Shown here: positions 17,491 to 28,252 of the stretch, piece after piece | Layout: every line of letters starts with the position of its first letter | Numbering within the stretch: position 1 is the first letter of the stretch | The notes under the pieces: generated by a model | Told to the model about the DNA's origin: nothing | Databases searched by the model: none | What the model saw: the letters and a program-made list of their open reading frames with translations, nothing else | NCBI GenBank assembly: GCA_001579985.1 | Contig: LRSR01002121.1 | Location: 1-30,076, forward strand | Origin: Hypsibius dujardini | Taxonomy: Eukaryota > Tardigrada > Eutardigrada > Parachela > Hypsibiidae | Reading direction: 5' to 3' | DNA: 30,076 nucleotides | Program-made: the position numbers and the translations under genes

Positions 17491-18248
17491 TGCCGAGTGC
17501 GGAAAAGTTTTTCGCACTGGCCTTCGCAGGCCCTCGCCTGAATTGTGTTTATGCTATTGATAAAATATTTTCTGCAATGGAAAGCCCACTTCGATGGCCA
17601 CCCGAATCACTTTCAAAATTGAGATTCAGGTTGTTGAATCAGAAGTTGTTTCGGAAAACCCAAGAACCAACAATATTTGTGTCCCACGGACCGTATTTGA
17701 GATCTCCCTCAACTTTGAAGCGAATCTAAAAAAAACCAGAACGACAAACTAAAGATCTATGTCAGTGTACTTTACAAAAACAAAATCAGAAATATTCAAT
17801 CAATCGTGCACAATTAAATTGAGGGAGACCTTTTTAAAATAAATTTAAATATTTTTAGACTCAAAAGTGGTGTATGGGTCCACGCTGATAACTTTCTCAG
17901 TTGTTATGCGATTGGGATCAAAGAGCCCAATTAATGCATCCATTTTCTACTGAAAAATAGTTTTTCTTGTTGCATTTTGGGTCACCAGTTTTGATCTAAA
18001 GTTAGAGATGTACGATTTAAAAAATTGTCTGAACTTGACCCTGCGACGTTTTCTTTTCTTCTCTTCTCAAAACCAAAGTTGCCGTTAAAATGACTTTTTC
18101 TTTTGCGTGGGATAGCCCCATCAAATTAATACAACAAACGTGTTGTACCTTTTTGTTGCTCCCGCTCTGCTTCGAGAAATGCGAACCAGTTTTGATCTGG
18201 GTCAGCGAAATTGGCAAAGTCTGCCATTAACCGGGGCCACGCTTAATT
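17491..18248. other. No gene recognised
   Basis: Contains a small perfect-armed hairpin at 17496-17518 (AGTGCGGAAAAGTTTTTCGC then ACT), a TTGAGGGAGAC/TCTCCCTCAA inverted pair (17703-17712 and 17819-17829) and two copies of CCAGTTTTGATCT (about 17987 and 18187). Probably repeat-derived, but I cannot classify it. Confidence 0.5.
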
Positions 18249-18602
18249 TGTAGGTGCTGCCACAAACCAAGGCATAGCACCTGTCCTGCTCCTGCCCTGT
18301 CAAGGGCATGTTCTCATTCCGCACGTTCCTTTTGACTTAGTTCACTTCATTACTAATACTGATATGAGATCACTAGTGTGATCATCAGTCACAGTTTTCG
18401 GTCCCTTTGTTCTGGGCTCTAACCCTGGGAACGCACGTTCCGTTCTGTTCTTTGAGGAGCTCCGCTCCCCGTCGTACTTAAGGCCAAGCTTCTCTCTTGT
18501 AAGGGGAACAACTGTTTCAGTCTCTCTTCTTCACGACTACCGAAGAGTCCTTCCTTCCTGACTTCCATTAAACTCTCCATTCAACATGACTCGCATGTAA
18601 CA
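18249..18602. mobile_element. Possible solo LTR (weak)
   Basis: The region begins TGTAGGTGC and ends ATGTAACA (TGT...ACA termini). It has a pyrimidine-rich tail (CAGTCTCTCTTCTTCACGAC ... CCATTAAACTCTCCATTCAA) of the style seen in retrotransposon R-U5 regions. No matching 5-base flanks are visible (TAATT against TTATA), and no internal retroelement genes are present. Confidence 0.25.
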
Positions 18603-18923
18603 TTATACTAATATGTTTACGTGAGCCGCCGTACGGGCGATAGCCCCAACGTCGAACCGAGCAAATGTTTCAGAGATCTATATATCTTCTTTCGAAATAA
18701 AGCATTTTTTTCTATCAGTTATCATATTCAGCATTTTTGTTTTGTGCAAAAATGAGTCCCGCACGGGGTAGATCAGATTAGTGTTGTTTTGAATAACTTA
18801 TTCAAATTTACATAGAATTACTACATCCGCCGGTACTGAAATATCGATTTTTATTTTTATGACTTAAGATGAATTCGATTGACTTCGCAGTAGCCGGCAA
18901 GCTGAACTTCAGCTTCCGATTGA

Positions 18924-19407
18924 AGAGCGCAACTTGCTGTTTTTGAAAGAGAGCGAGGATGTGTCTGCGGTTCATGCCGAGCTGCAGTCTCAACACTCCT
19001 TGTTCCGGATGAGGCGGCGCGTGGAATTCCTGTTGCCCACTGTATTCTCTCCAACGAGGACACTTCATCACGTACGGCATTTTTTCGTATCTTGAAGCCC
19101 CAGCTAGTCAATCTCGATGTTAAGTGGTTCATGTCTGAGGACGCGTCAGCTTTTTTTTGCGAGATTTATGGCGGCTCTTCCCGACAGCACAGCTGAGAAG
19201 ATTCTCTGTACTCGGCATGTCCTTAAAACCGTCCATGCTGGAGTTCAGCAGCGAGTGAAGGATTCATCAACCGCTAGCAATCGGAAAGCAAGCTTCTGGA
19301 ACGCCATGTATGCCGAAAACGTTGCTAAATGCATGAGCGTGCTAGCAGTTCTCCAGGCAGACATGAGTCAGTTCCCCTCAGTTGCGGCTTACTTGAGTAA
19401 GACCTAA
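18924..19407 (+). pseudogene. MULE-type transposase relic, frameshifted
   Basis: In one frame (to TGA at 19194): LLVPDEAARGIPVAHCILSN, EDTSSRTAFFRILKPQL and VNLDVKWFMSEDAS, matching the catalytic-domain pattern of Mutator-like transposases (PVA-C-SN-E then FMSD-A). The frame shifts at an eight-T run (19151-19158). The other frame continues it with FFARFMAALPDSTAEKILC, TRHVLKTVHAGVQQRV (family C-W-H-V-x-R-A-W) to TAA at 19405. A stop at 18921 bounds it upstream. GRPRLPDKRVKQW at about 19565-19605 may be a further piece. Not functional. Confidence 0.7.
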
Positions 19408-19638
19408 CGAACCCTAATGACATGTCGCGTGATTCGATATTGTTTTTATGTAAGACGAAATTGTCCATATATTGTAATTATGCACACAATATACAAGCTT
19501 CAGGATCGGAACACAAGATTGTGGGTAAACAGAAATTGCGTGAGTGGCTATACAGTGTCGGTTATTAGGGGAAGACCTCGTCTTCCGGACAAACGCGTGA
19601 AGCAGTGGGCTCTTTCATTTGGCGTGGGTGCACCGAAG

Positions 19639-19880
19639 TAGTCTTGTTTAAATATATTGAAAATTATATTTAAAATGCCGAAAATTGGCCTTTTTATTTT
19701 AAATAAAATATATTTATATATTATTTAAAACACCATTTTTCCTTTTATTTTATTTTAAATTAAAAAGAAGAGGCTATTTTGTTTTAAATATTTTCAAACT
19801 ATATTTTATTTAATCTCAGCGAAGAATTAAAATTTATTTATATTTTATTTAAATGGAAAACTCTTATTTAAACAAGACTA
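19639..19880. mobile_element. 242-bp AT-rich hAT-like MITE with perfect 8-bp target duplication
   Basis: It begins TAGTCTTGTTTAAATA and ends TATTTAAACAAGACTA (16-base perfect inverted ends). It is flanked by CACCGAAG at 19631-19638 and 19881-19888. The interior is mostly TTTATTTAAA-like. There is no coding capacity. It interrupts sequence following the MULE relic. Eight-base duplication supports the hAT group. Confidence 0.9.
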
Positions 19881-19927
19881 CACCGAAGTTGACAAGTGGA
19901 TTTACTGAAAGCTTCCACAGGCAAGAG

Positions 19928-20205
19928 GCTCGAAAATTCTTTAGAACGTGAATGTCTGAAAACATTCGTAGGCCAGAACTTGCAAAACCATAAATGAATC
20001 TCAAATTGTAATCCTGAAATTGACTGAAAAGCATTCTCTGGGAATCGGAATTTTTATTGCAAAGACGAATTTGCCGGCGTAATTTTGGGGGAGGGGAAAG
20101 ACCGGCGCGAAAAGGGAAGAAGCAGACAAAACAAAATCACCAGAAAAGAAACTATTTATCCCAGTGGGAAACTCTCAACAGAAAATAACTCTCCCACGTC
20201 CGCAT
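19928..20205 (-). repeat. Duplicated Hsp70 5'UTR-intron segment
   Basis: Shares TTTAGAACGT(T)GAATGTCTGAAAA, TAAATGAATCTCAAATTGTA, GACGAATTTGCCGGCGTAAT and AAAGAAACTATTTATC with 8590-8815 and, less closely, 24200-24400. It runs directly into an Hsp90 exon fragment, the same arrangement as at 8590-8895. It is probably the displaced upstream part of Hsp70-B. Confidence 0.75.
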
Positions 20206-20291
20206 GGTCAAAGGGTCTGGAGTTTCCCGGCGACGATGACGAGAAGAAGAAGCTGGAGGAGGACAAGGCTAAGTTTGAGGGCCTTTGCAAG
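20206..20291 (+). pseudogene. Hsp90 exon-3 tail fragment
   Basis: Encodes [20 protein letters not shown] then FEGLCK in frame, matching Hsp90 residues just before the exon 3/intron 3 border at 27578. The donor GTGAGT is mutated to ATAAGA. Upstream Hsp90 sequence is absent and is replaced by Hsp70 5'UTR-intron DNA. Confidence 0.85.
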
Positions 20292-20299
20292 ATAAGAGA

Positions 20300-21037
20300 T
20301 ATGGTTTGCGGGCATTTTTTCTAAACAGACAAGGCAGTTTAAAACAGGCACATCTGAGAATTGTGCCATTTAGCCAAGACTCATGCTTGCTCACAGACAC
20401 CTGCAGACTGATAATTCCATGCAAGGACGTTAGTTCCAGAGCGTGGGTATTTCGATAGACAGACTGCGATACGAGTTCAGACATCCGCTTAAAGATGGAC
20501 AATTCTAGCAAGGTAGTTTACAGGCGCAAACTGCGACAAATGGACATTCAGACATTCAGACATTCAGGCAGGCATCATCGATATCGTTCACAGACGCGAC
20601 GACTAAAGTATCTTCCTCGTTCTCCAACAGCAAGGCATTAACCAGTCACTCTCCGTTGCCCACGACTAAAACATGTTTCCTACATCGGAGCACTACCTCA
20701 ATTTGCAGACAAGACACTCAACAAGACATCTCCAGGCCACGCGATCGAACAACAACAGAAGGAAACACCAGTTTGTTTATTCTTCCCAGGTTACTATCAT
20801 CATAATTCTCCAAATCATCGCCAAAAACGACCACAGGTCACTGCGAGCAGAAGTTTAACTTACCAATCCAATAATTCACATTACGAATAAGAAAAAGAGC
20901 GAGAAGGAAAAAGAAACTTGACACAAAAAGTTTGCATCGCGCGCCCTCACTAACAGGCTTCCCAAATGCCGACACAAAAAAGAGGACTGCCATGATAAGA
21001 TCAAAAGGAAACGCGGTGGATGCGCGCTCAAAATTCC
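20300..21037. other. Spacer and 3' flank of hsc70-C
   Basis: No gene. The first part (20300-20760) is a copy of the spacer at 8900-9480. The second part (20750-21037) is the Hsp70 3' flank shared with copies A and B. It presumably contains the hsc70 3'UTR, including a donor-like GGTAAGTTAAAC on the minus strand (about 20857-20868). I see no clear AATAAA close to the stop. Confidence 0.6.
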
Positions 21038-23825
21038 TTAATCAACCTCCTCGATTGTGGGTCCTCCGGCTCCGCCTTGGCCGCCGGCACCACCAGCACC
21101 GCCGGCTCCAGGAAAGCCGCCGGGGAATCCGCCTTCAGCACCGGGAGGAGCGCCGCCTGCGCCCTGGTACACCTTTGAGATGATCGGGTTAAAAATCTTC
21201 TCCAACTCCTTCTGCTTGTGTTCAAATTCCTCTTTCTCCGCGAGCTACAAACGAAACATCAACATAAGCACATATTCAGATGTCGACAGGTGGCAGGCTT
21301 CGTCTGTTTCAAACAGATCTTGCCTGAACACTAATTTCTGACCGGAAGTAAAGGGCTTTGTCTGACAGACTGCGAGTGGGAAGGATTGCCTGACTACATC
21401 TTGGGTATGGTCTGAATGCTTGTTTCACACAGGGAATGTCTGCCTCGCCCGCCTGCCTGACTGTATTTTGGACGTTGCCTGAATGTTTCGTCTCTCTGTT
21501 GCGTGCCTGTCTGTCCGCCTCTCAATGCAGCAGGCAAAAAGGCCAACTTACCGAGTTGGCGTCCATCCACTTCTGCATCTCCTCAATCTTGGCCGTGATG
21601 GTAGCGCGGTCGCTGGCGTCAATCTTATCCTTCAGCTTGTCGTCCTCCAGCGTCTGTTTGATGCTAAAGCAGTAGCCCTCGAGGGCGTTGCGGGCGGTGA
21701 TGCGGTCGCGCTGCTTCTCATCCTCGTCCTTGTACTTTTCCGCTTCGTTGACCATCTTCTCAATCTGCTCCTTAGTCAGGCGGCCCTTGTCATTGGTAAT
21801 AGTAATCTTATTCTCCTTGCCCGTGCTCTTGTCCACCGCAGACACGTTAAGAATACCGTTGGCGTCCACGTCGAACGTCACTTCAATCTGAGGGACGCCA
21901 CGGGGTGCAGGAGGGATTCCGGCCAACTCAAATTTCCCGAGTTGGTTCTGCAAGCAAACCAATCAAAATCAAGCAACGGACAAAAAAGGGCAACAATTCA
22001 GCAAAACCACTTCTGCCCAGCCAGGAGAGCCTTACATTGTCCTTGGTCATGGCGCGCTCGCCCTCGTACACCTGAATGAGCACACCGGGCTGGTTGTCCG
22101 AGTACGTGGTGAAGGTCTGCGTCTGCTTGGTGGGAATGGTGGTGTTGCGCTTGATCAGTGACGTCATCACACCGCCGGCAGTCTCAATGCCCATGGAGAG
22201 GGGCGCCACGTCCAGCAGCAGCAGATCCTGCACCGCCTCAGACTTGTCCCCAGACAGGATGGCAGCCTGCACCGCCGCGCCGTACGCCACCGCCTCGTCC
22301 GGATTGATAGACTTGTTAAGCTCCTTGCCGTTGAAGCAGTCCTATGAGATGGGAGGAAAAAATGGGAAATAAGTCAAAACACACAGCAGGAGACAGGCAG
22401 GGGACAACAAGATCATCCGAGTGGGGGAATTTTACCTGGAGGAGCTTTTGAACTTTGGGGATGCGAGTGGATCCGCCCACGAGGACAATCTCGTTGATCT
22501 GGTTCTTGTCCATCTTCGAGTCCTTGAGGGCCTTCTCCACCGGGTCGAGAGTGCTGCGAAACAGGTCCGCACAGAGCTCCTCAAAACGAGCACGGGTGAT
22601 GCTTGTGTAGAAGTCGATGCCGTCAAAGAGGGAGTCAATCTCGATGCTGTAGAAAGGAAATGACGTCCATCAGTTTCCACACTGGTTTTAGTCAGTCAGT
22701 CAGATCGTCCTCCCCTCATGCCAGACAAGACATTCGAGCCCAGACTTGTCTGTCTGACTGATCACCGCAGAGAAAGAACCGAACAGCAAGATATCTTACC
22801 TGGCCTGGGTGCTCGAGGAGAGGGTACGCTTTGCACGTTCACACGCAGTCCGGAGACGACGGAGGGCACGAGGGTTGTCTGAGATGTCTTTCTTGTGCTT
22901 GCGCTTAAACTCCTGCACGAAGTGGTTCACCATGCGGTTGTCAAAGTCCTCCCCTCCGAGATGGGTGTCACCGGCCGTGGACTTGACCTCAAAGATGCCG
23001 TCCTCGATGGTGAGGATGGACACATCGAAGGTACCGCCGCCCAAGTCAAAGATGAGCACGTTCCGTTCCCCGCCAATCTTCTGGTCGAGTCCGTAGGCGA
23101 TGGCCGCGGCCGTCGGCTCGTTGATGATGCGGAGCACGTTGAGGCCGGCGATGACTCCGGCGTCCTTGGTGGCCTGTCGTTGAGAGTCATTGAAGTAGGC
23201 CGGCACGGTGACCACGGCGTTTGTAACAGTCTTGCCGAGGTACGCTTCGGCAGTCTCCTTCATCTTGATGAGCACCATGGAAGAGATCTCTTCGGGGAAG
23301 AAGTTTTTCGTCTCTCCCTTGTACTCCACTTGAATCTTTGGCTTGGTTGCCTCATTGATGACCTTGAAGGGCCAGTGCTTCATGTCGCTCTGCACGCTGC
23401 TGTCGTCAAAGCGCCGACCGATGAGACGCTTCGCGTCGAACACTGTATTCACGGGGTTCATGGCCACTTGGTTCTGCGGAAGGGAGAGAACGAGATGTGA
23501 ATTTTTTCAAAGCGACTCAGGACTACAATCAATCAATCAATCGATCAACAGGTGCAAGTACCTTAGCGGCGTCTCCGATCAAACGCTCAGTGTCGGTGAA
23601 GGCGACGTAGCTGGGCGTGGTGCGGTTTCCCTGGTCGTTGGCGATGATCTCCACCTTTCCATGCTACAGAGGGAATAAGCAAAAGAGGTAATAAAAACCA
23701 GAGATAAACCAAGTCGTTGTGCGGGAATCTACCGACGAAAGGCGGATGGAGCGTACCTGGAAGACTCCCACGCAGGAGTAGGTGGTGCCAAGATCAATTC
23801 CGATCGCGGGTGCTTTTGCTGCCAT
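21038..23825 (-). CDS. Cytosolic Hsp70/Hsc70 chaperone (copy C, intact)
   Basis: Seven minus-strand exons: 23757-23825, 23562-23663, 22800-23473, 22436-22646, 22036-22341, 21552-21947 and 21038-21244. They total 655 codons (654 aa), the normal length for cytosolic Hsp70. All introns are GT-AG, 88-307 bases. Hsp70 is an ATP-driven chaperone that binds exposed hydrophobic peptide segments, aided by J-proteins and exchange factors. Visible: [20 protein letters not shown] (phosphate loop, residues 10-17), [14 protein letters not shown] (198-211), [15 protein letters not shown] (335-349), interdomain linker DLLLLD (391-396), substrate-binding domain, helical lid, Gly-rich tail [17 protein letters not shown] and terminal EEVD for TPR co-chaperones. 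It lies head-to-head with hsp90, 1.5 kb between start codons. An acceptor CCTTCCAG at 23840-23846 lies 14 bases before the ATG, implying a spliced 5'UTR. No damage seen. Whether constitutive or inducible cannot be told; introns favour a constitutive or mixed role. Confidence 0.96.
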
Positions 23826-24507
23826 TACGATGAGATTTTCTGGAAGGGACGAAGGATCGATTTTATGATATGAAACAAGCATAAAACTTATTGCGACATC
23901 AGTATCAATCAGGTAATCAATCAATCAAGTGATCAATCAATCGAGTAATAAATCAATCAAGTAATCAATCAATCGACTATTCAATCTTTGCAAACTGAAA
24001 AACTAAGTCATTTTGCTATTCTGACAAATTTATTTTAGTTAATAAAATCTGCCTCGCGGAAGAGGAACTTTTAAAGTGGGAAATCCGGTCGAGGAATCGT
24101 ATCGTAAAAAGGATTCATGGTCTTCATGAATGACTCGCGGACTCGTTATCCAATCAGTCAATCGACTGCCAACATACTTGAAATTTTTCACGATTTATAA
24201 TTCGAAAAACTTTTAAAGACATCATTGTCTGAAAAATTTGAAGGCAGGAACTTGCGAAAATATAAATGAATCTCAAATTCTAGTTCTGGAATTTGCTGAA
24301 AAGTATTCTCTGGTAATCGGAATTTGCAATGCAAAGACGAATTTGCCGGCGTAATGTTGGGCAGAAGATCGGCGCGAAAAAAAGACGAAGAAAAAAAAGT
24401 CACCGCAAAAAAAAATTCCAGATGGGAAAATAATTTTTTAATAATTTCTCGACAAAAAAAGGTTCTCTTCAGGTGTGAATTTTGCTATTTCCGTGACGCG
24501 AGCTCAC
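23826..24507 (-). other. hsc70 5'UTR intron (inferred)
   Basis: The acceptor CTTCCAG is at 23840-23846 and the best donor is AAG|GTGAGC (minus strand, GT at 24506-24507), giving a 667-base intron. It holds several TCAATCAATC clusters (23903-23985) and the GACGAATTTGCCGGCGTAAT block shared with the other copies. The splice is inferred from sequence only. Confidence 0.5.
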
Positions 24508-24739
24508 CTTAATTTGCCTAAAAGCGGGAATTCCTTCGTCCTTCCGAATTGCGAAAGCGGTAGAGGAAATGAAGAGAATCTGCGCGGAATGAAAGCTCAG
24601 AAAATGGCGAAAAGTGTAAAGAACTTGCCGGGGAAATTGTAAATGGCTCTTTACAAACTCGCGTTTAGAGAACTGTGGCAACAGGAAAATCCCCTCACGG
24701 CACTGCACCCTCTCTCGGTTTCCCTTGTGTCTCTGATGA

Positions 24740-25368
24740 GTCAACCGTGTGTCTGGAAAGTTCTACACATGTAGCCAAAATTCCTGACTGATCGTGTCAA
24801 CGGCGCAGTACTGACTCTCTTGATCTAGTATTCTCGCCACGTGGGGAAAGGTCCAGAAAGTTCTGGAAAGAGGCGAGGCCATCTAGTGGGCGTAAGTAAT
24901 TACTAACAACCCGCCCTTATTCGAGATATAACGAGAAACGATTGGCTAATACCGTCAACAAGATTTATGATTGGACGTTAAAGGCGGAGTCCCCGTCGGT
25001 CATTGGTCGGGTACAATGCAGCGTCCTCATTGGGCCGTGAGACCGTCTGCTTGGCAGCGATTAGTTGGTTGCAACAAGCTGATTTCTGATTGGCTGTCGG
25101 GTTGAGCTACCGATTGTGCGATTCGTCAGAGTTGAGAGTTGCCCCGCCCTTGGGGTGGGACTTTCGGATAAGGTGAATTCGATGCGCAGCGACAGGAATT
25201 GGCGCAGTTCGATAAAACGAGCGGCACGGTCTTCTCCATTGCGCAAAACATTTCTCATTCTCTCATCTTTTTGCAAATCCCTGCGATTTTCTCCCGTCTC
25301 GCGCAACGTGTGAGATTTCGACCTTTAATATAAGTGTCCCCCGATCCCTCGAGAAACGCAAGAAAAAA
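24740..25368. promoter_or_regulatory. Divergent hsc70/hsp90 heat-shock promoter region
   Basis: Between the two genes: a perfect three-unit heat-shock element at 24855-24869 (aGAAagTTCtgGAAa), a two-unit one at 24756-24763 (GAAAGTTC), and an E-box CACGTG at 24838-24843. There are five inverted CCAAT boxes (ATTGG at 24941, 24970, 25002, 25029 and 25089), two CCCGCCC GC boxes (24910-24916 and 25143-25149) and a TATA-like TAATATAAG (25327-25335) before the hsp90 ATG. HSF1 binding to GAA/TTC arrays and NF-Y binding to CCAAT are established for Hsp promoters. Shared use by both genes is inferred from the arrangement. Confidence 0.7.
24855..24869. promoter_or_regulatory. Heat-shock element (3 perfect units)
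   Basis: AGAAAGTTCTGGAAA: GAA, TTC and GAA units at five-base spacing, the consensus for a trimer of heat-shock factor. Confidence 0.8.
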
Positions 25369-28252
25369 ATGCCGGAAGCCAAGCATGAAGAAGGAGGCGC
25401 GGTGGAGACCTTCGCGTTCCAAGCGGAAATTGCGCAGGTACGAAATCGAACAACGAGTGAATTCGTGCTTTCCCAGGTCGCCGCAAATTTAGCTGTGAAC
25501 TTATTTGAAAATTAGTCGAAACAATGAGATCAAAAATTTAAAATTCTAAATTCAGGTTAACGATTCGATTGTTCCTCAGCTGATTTCATTTTTTTTTATT
25601 ATTTCAGTATTATTTATTTACCATTTCTATTTTGAAAATTTTATTTTTCAATTCATTTTCGGAAATCCAAATTTAAAAAAGTGCATATGAATGTTTTTAT
25701 TAACGCTGAGGTGTTTGGGGATTCAAAATTTTGGGTTGTTTTCTATGTACCAAGTTAGGAATTTTTTTCTCAGCTAGGTCGCCGGTATTCGTTCGTTTGT
25801 TCGATTTTTTTAACACATTGTGGTGTTTTCTCGTCTCTTTCCAGCTTATGAGTCTGATCATCAACACCTTCTACAGCAACAAGGAGATTTTCCTTCGCGA
25901 GCTCATCAGTAACTCCAGTGACGCCCTCGACAAGATCCGCTACCTCAGCCTGACCGACCCGAAGCAGCTAGAGTCCGGGAAGGATCTCTTCATCAAGATC
26001 ACCCCGAACAAGAATGACCGCACCCTGACAATCCGCGACACCGGAGTCGGAATGACCAAAGCCGACCTGGTCAACAACCTCGGTACCATCGCAAAGTCCG
26101 GCACGAAGGCCTTCATGGAGGCGCTGCAGGCTGGCGCGGACATCAGCATGATCGGGCAGTTTGGTGTGGGCTTCTACTCTGCTTACCTCGTCGCAGATCG
26201 CGTCGTCGTCCGCTCCAAGCACAACGACGACGAGCAGTACCTGTGGGAAAGCAGCGCCGGTGGCTCCTTCACCATCCAGACGGACAATGGCGAGCCTCTC
26301 GGTCGCGGCTCCGAGATCACCCTCTTCCTTAAAGAGGACCAGGCCGACTACCTGGAGGAGAAGAAGCTCAAGGAGGTAATCAAGAAGCACAGCCAGTTCA
26401 TCGGCTATCCCATTTACCTGGTGGTGGAAAAGGAGCGAGACAAGGAGCTCGAGGAGGAGCCAGAAGCTAAGGACGCCGAAAAGAAAGAAGGTAGGAATGG
26501 TTGATTGATTGATTAGATCCCATGGTCGATTGATTGATTGGATCCTGTGGGTGATTGATTGATTGTACCGGTTACTGACAATTTTGTTTCAATTTCAGGC
26601 GAGGAGGAGAAGAAGGATGACGACGAGCCCAAGATCGAAGACGCCGACGATGATGACGAGGCCGGTGACAAGAAGGACAAGAAAAAGAAGAAGACCATCA
26701 AGGAGAAGTACACAGAGGACGAGCAACTGAACAAGACTAAGCCGCTGTGGACCCGCAACCCGGAGGACATCAGCCAAGAGGAGTATGCTGACTTCTACAA
26801 GAGCCTCACTAACGATTGGGAGGACCACCTCGCCGTGAAGCACTTCTCCGTCGAGGGCCAGCTGGAATTCCGCGCCATCCTCTTTGTCCCGCGCCGCGCC
26901 CCCTTCGACCTCTTTGAGAACAAGAAGCAGAAGAACAACATTAAGCTCTACGTCCGCCGCGTCTTCATCATGGAGAACTGCGAGGAGATCATTCCCGACT
27001 ACCTCAACTTCATCAGGGGCGTCGTCGACAGCGAGGACCTCCCGCTCAACATTTCCCGCGAGATGCTGCAGCAGAACAAGATTCTTAAAGTGATTCGCAA
27101 GAATCTCGTCAAGAAATGCATGGAACTCTTTGAGGAGATCAGCGAGGACAAGGACCTGTACAAGAAGTTTTACGAGCAGTTTGGGAAGAACATCAAGCTC
27201 GGCATCCACGAGGATCACACTCACCGCAAGAAGCTGGCAGAGTTCCTCCGCTACTACACATCCGCCAGCGGCGACGAGATGGTCTCCTTTAAGGATTACG
27301 TCAGCCGGATGAAAGAGAATCAGAAGGCGATCTACTACATCACCGGGGAGAGCAAGGAGAACGTCACCACTTCGCCCTTCGTCGAGCGCCTGCGGAAGCG
27401 CGGCATCGAGGTCATCTACATGACTGACCCGATCGACGAGTACGCCGTCCAGCAGTTGAAGGAGTTTGAGGGCAAGACCCTTACTGCAGTCACCAAAGAG
27501 GGTCTGGAGCTCCCCGGAGATGAGGACGAGAAGAAGAAGCTTGAGGAGGACAAGGCCAAGTTTGAGGGCCTTTGCAAGGTGAGTTTTGGTTTGCTGGCAT
27601 GTTTTGTTGACGGACAGAGTATTTTAGACCGGTAAACTGAGACAGACGAGGTAGTTCATTCTCTAGGCAGGCAGGCAGACAGACAACTTTCGCCATTCAG
27701 ACATAGTGATAGACTGGAAATATCTTCATAGTTCAGCTCACTGATTTCTCGTTTGCCTTGCTCCTCCAGGTGATGAAGGACATTCTGGACAAGAAGGTAG
27801 AGAAGGTGACGGTGAGCAACCGGCTCGTGTCCACGCCCTGCTGCATCGTGACGAGCCAGTACGGATGGTCCGCCAACATGGAGCGCATCATGAAGGCGCA
27901 GGCGCTCCGTGATACTAGCACCATGGGCTACATGGCCGCCAAGAAGCACCTGGAAATCAATCCGGACCACCCGATTATAGAGGCGCTGCGGCAGAAGGTG
28001 GAGCAGGATAAGAACGATAAGTCGGTGAAGGATCTCGTGGTGCTGCTGTACGAGACGTCGCTGCTGAGCTCGGGCTTCTCCCTGGAGGATCCGCAGACGC
28101 ACGCTGGTCGTATCTACCGCATGATCAAGCTCGGTTTGGGCATTGACGAGCACGAGGGCGCCGGAGATGCTTCCGAGGACGCCGCCAGCGCGGACGATGT
28201 GCCGCCGCTTGAGGGCGACGATGAGGCAGGCAAGATGGAGGAGGTGGATTAA
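25369..28252 (+). CDS. Cytosolic Hsp90 chaperone (intact)
   Basis: Four exons: 25369-25437, 25845-26490, 26599-27578 and 27770-28252. They total 726 codons (725 aa), typical of animal cytosolic Hsp90. It is a dimeric ATP-dependent chaperone that matures kinases, receptors and other clients. Visible: N-terminal GHKL ATPase with catalytic Glu42 and Asn46 ([15 protein letters not shown]), Asp88 in DTGVGM, lid GTIAKSGT (103-110) and [14 protein letters not shown] (127-140). An acidic/lysine-rich charged linker spans about residues 220-270, crossing intron 2. The middle-domain catalytic-loop Arg392 is in [10 protein letters not shown]. The C-terminal dimerisation domain has [15 protein letters not shown], and the protein ends MEEVD. 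The start ATG gives [20 protein letters not shown], matching the family. Intron 1 (407 bases) follows codon 23 at the phase-0 border [11 protein letters not shown]. Confidence 0.97.
26497..26566. repeat. Three ~30-bp repeats in Hsp90 intron 2
   Basis: GATTGATTGATT(A/G)GATCC appears twice and GATTGATTGATTGTACC once, each preceded by GG(T/C/G)-type sequence. The repeats fill most of the 108-base intron 26491-26598. Confidence 0.75.

Noticed and set aside
22895-23500. 201-codon open frame antisense to Hsp70 exon 3 (and similar ones at 7583-8194 and 21483-22079)
   Set aside because: Antisense frames over Hsp70 stay open because of the codon bias of the sense strand. They cross its splice sites and show no independent motifs.
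26595-27224. 209-codon Leu/Val-rich minus-strand frame opposite hsp90
   Set aside because: Complement of Lys/Glu-rich Hsp90 codons. A shadow frame.
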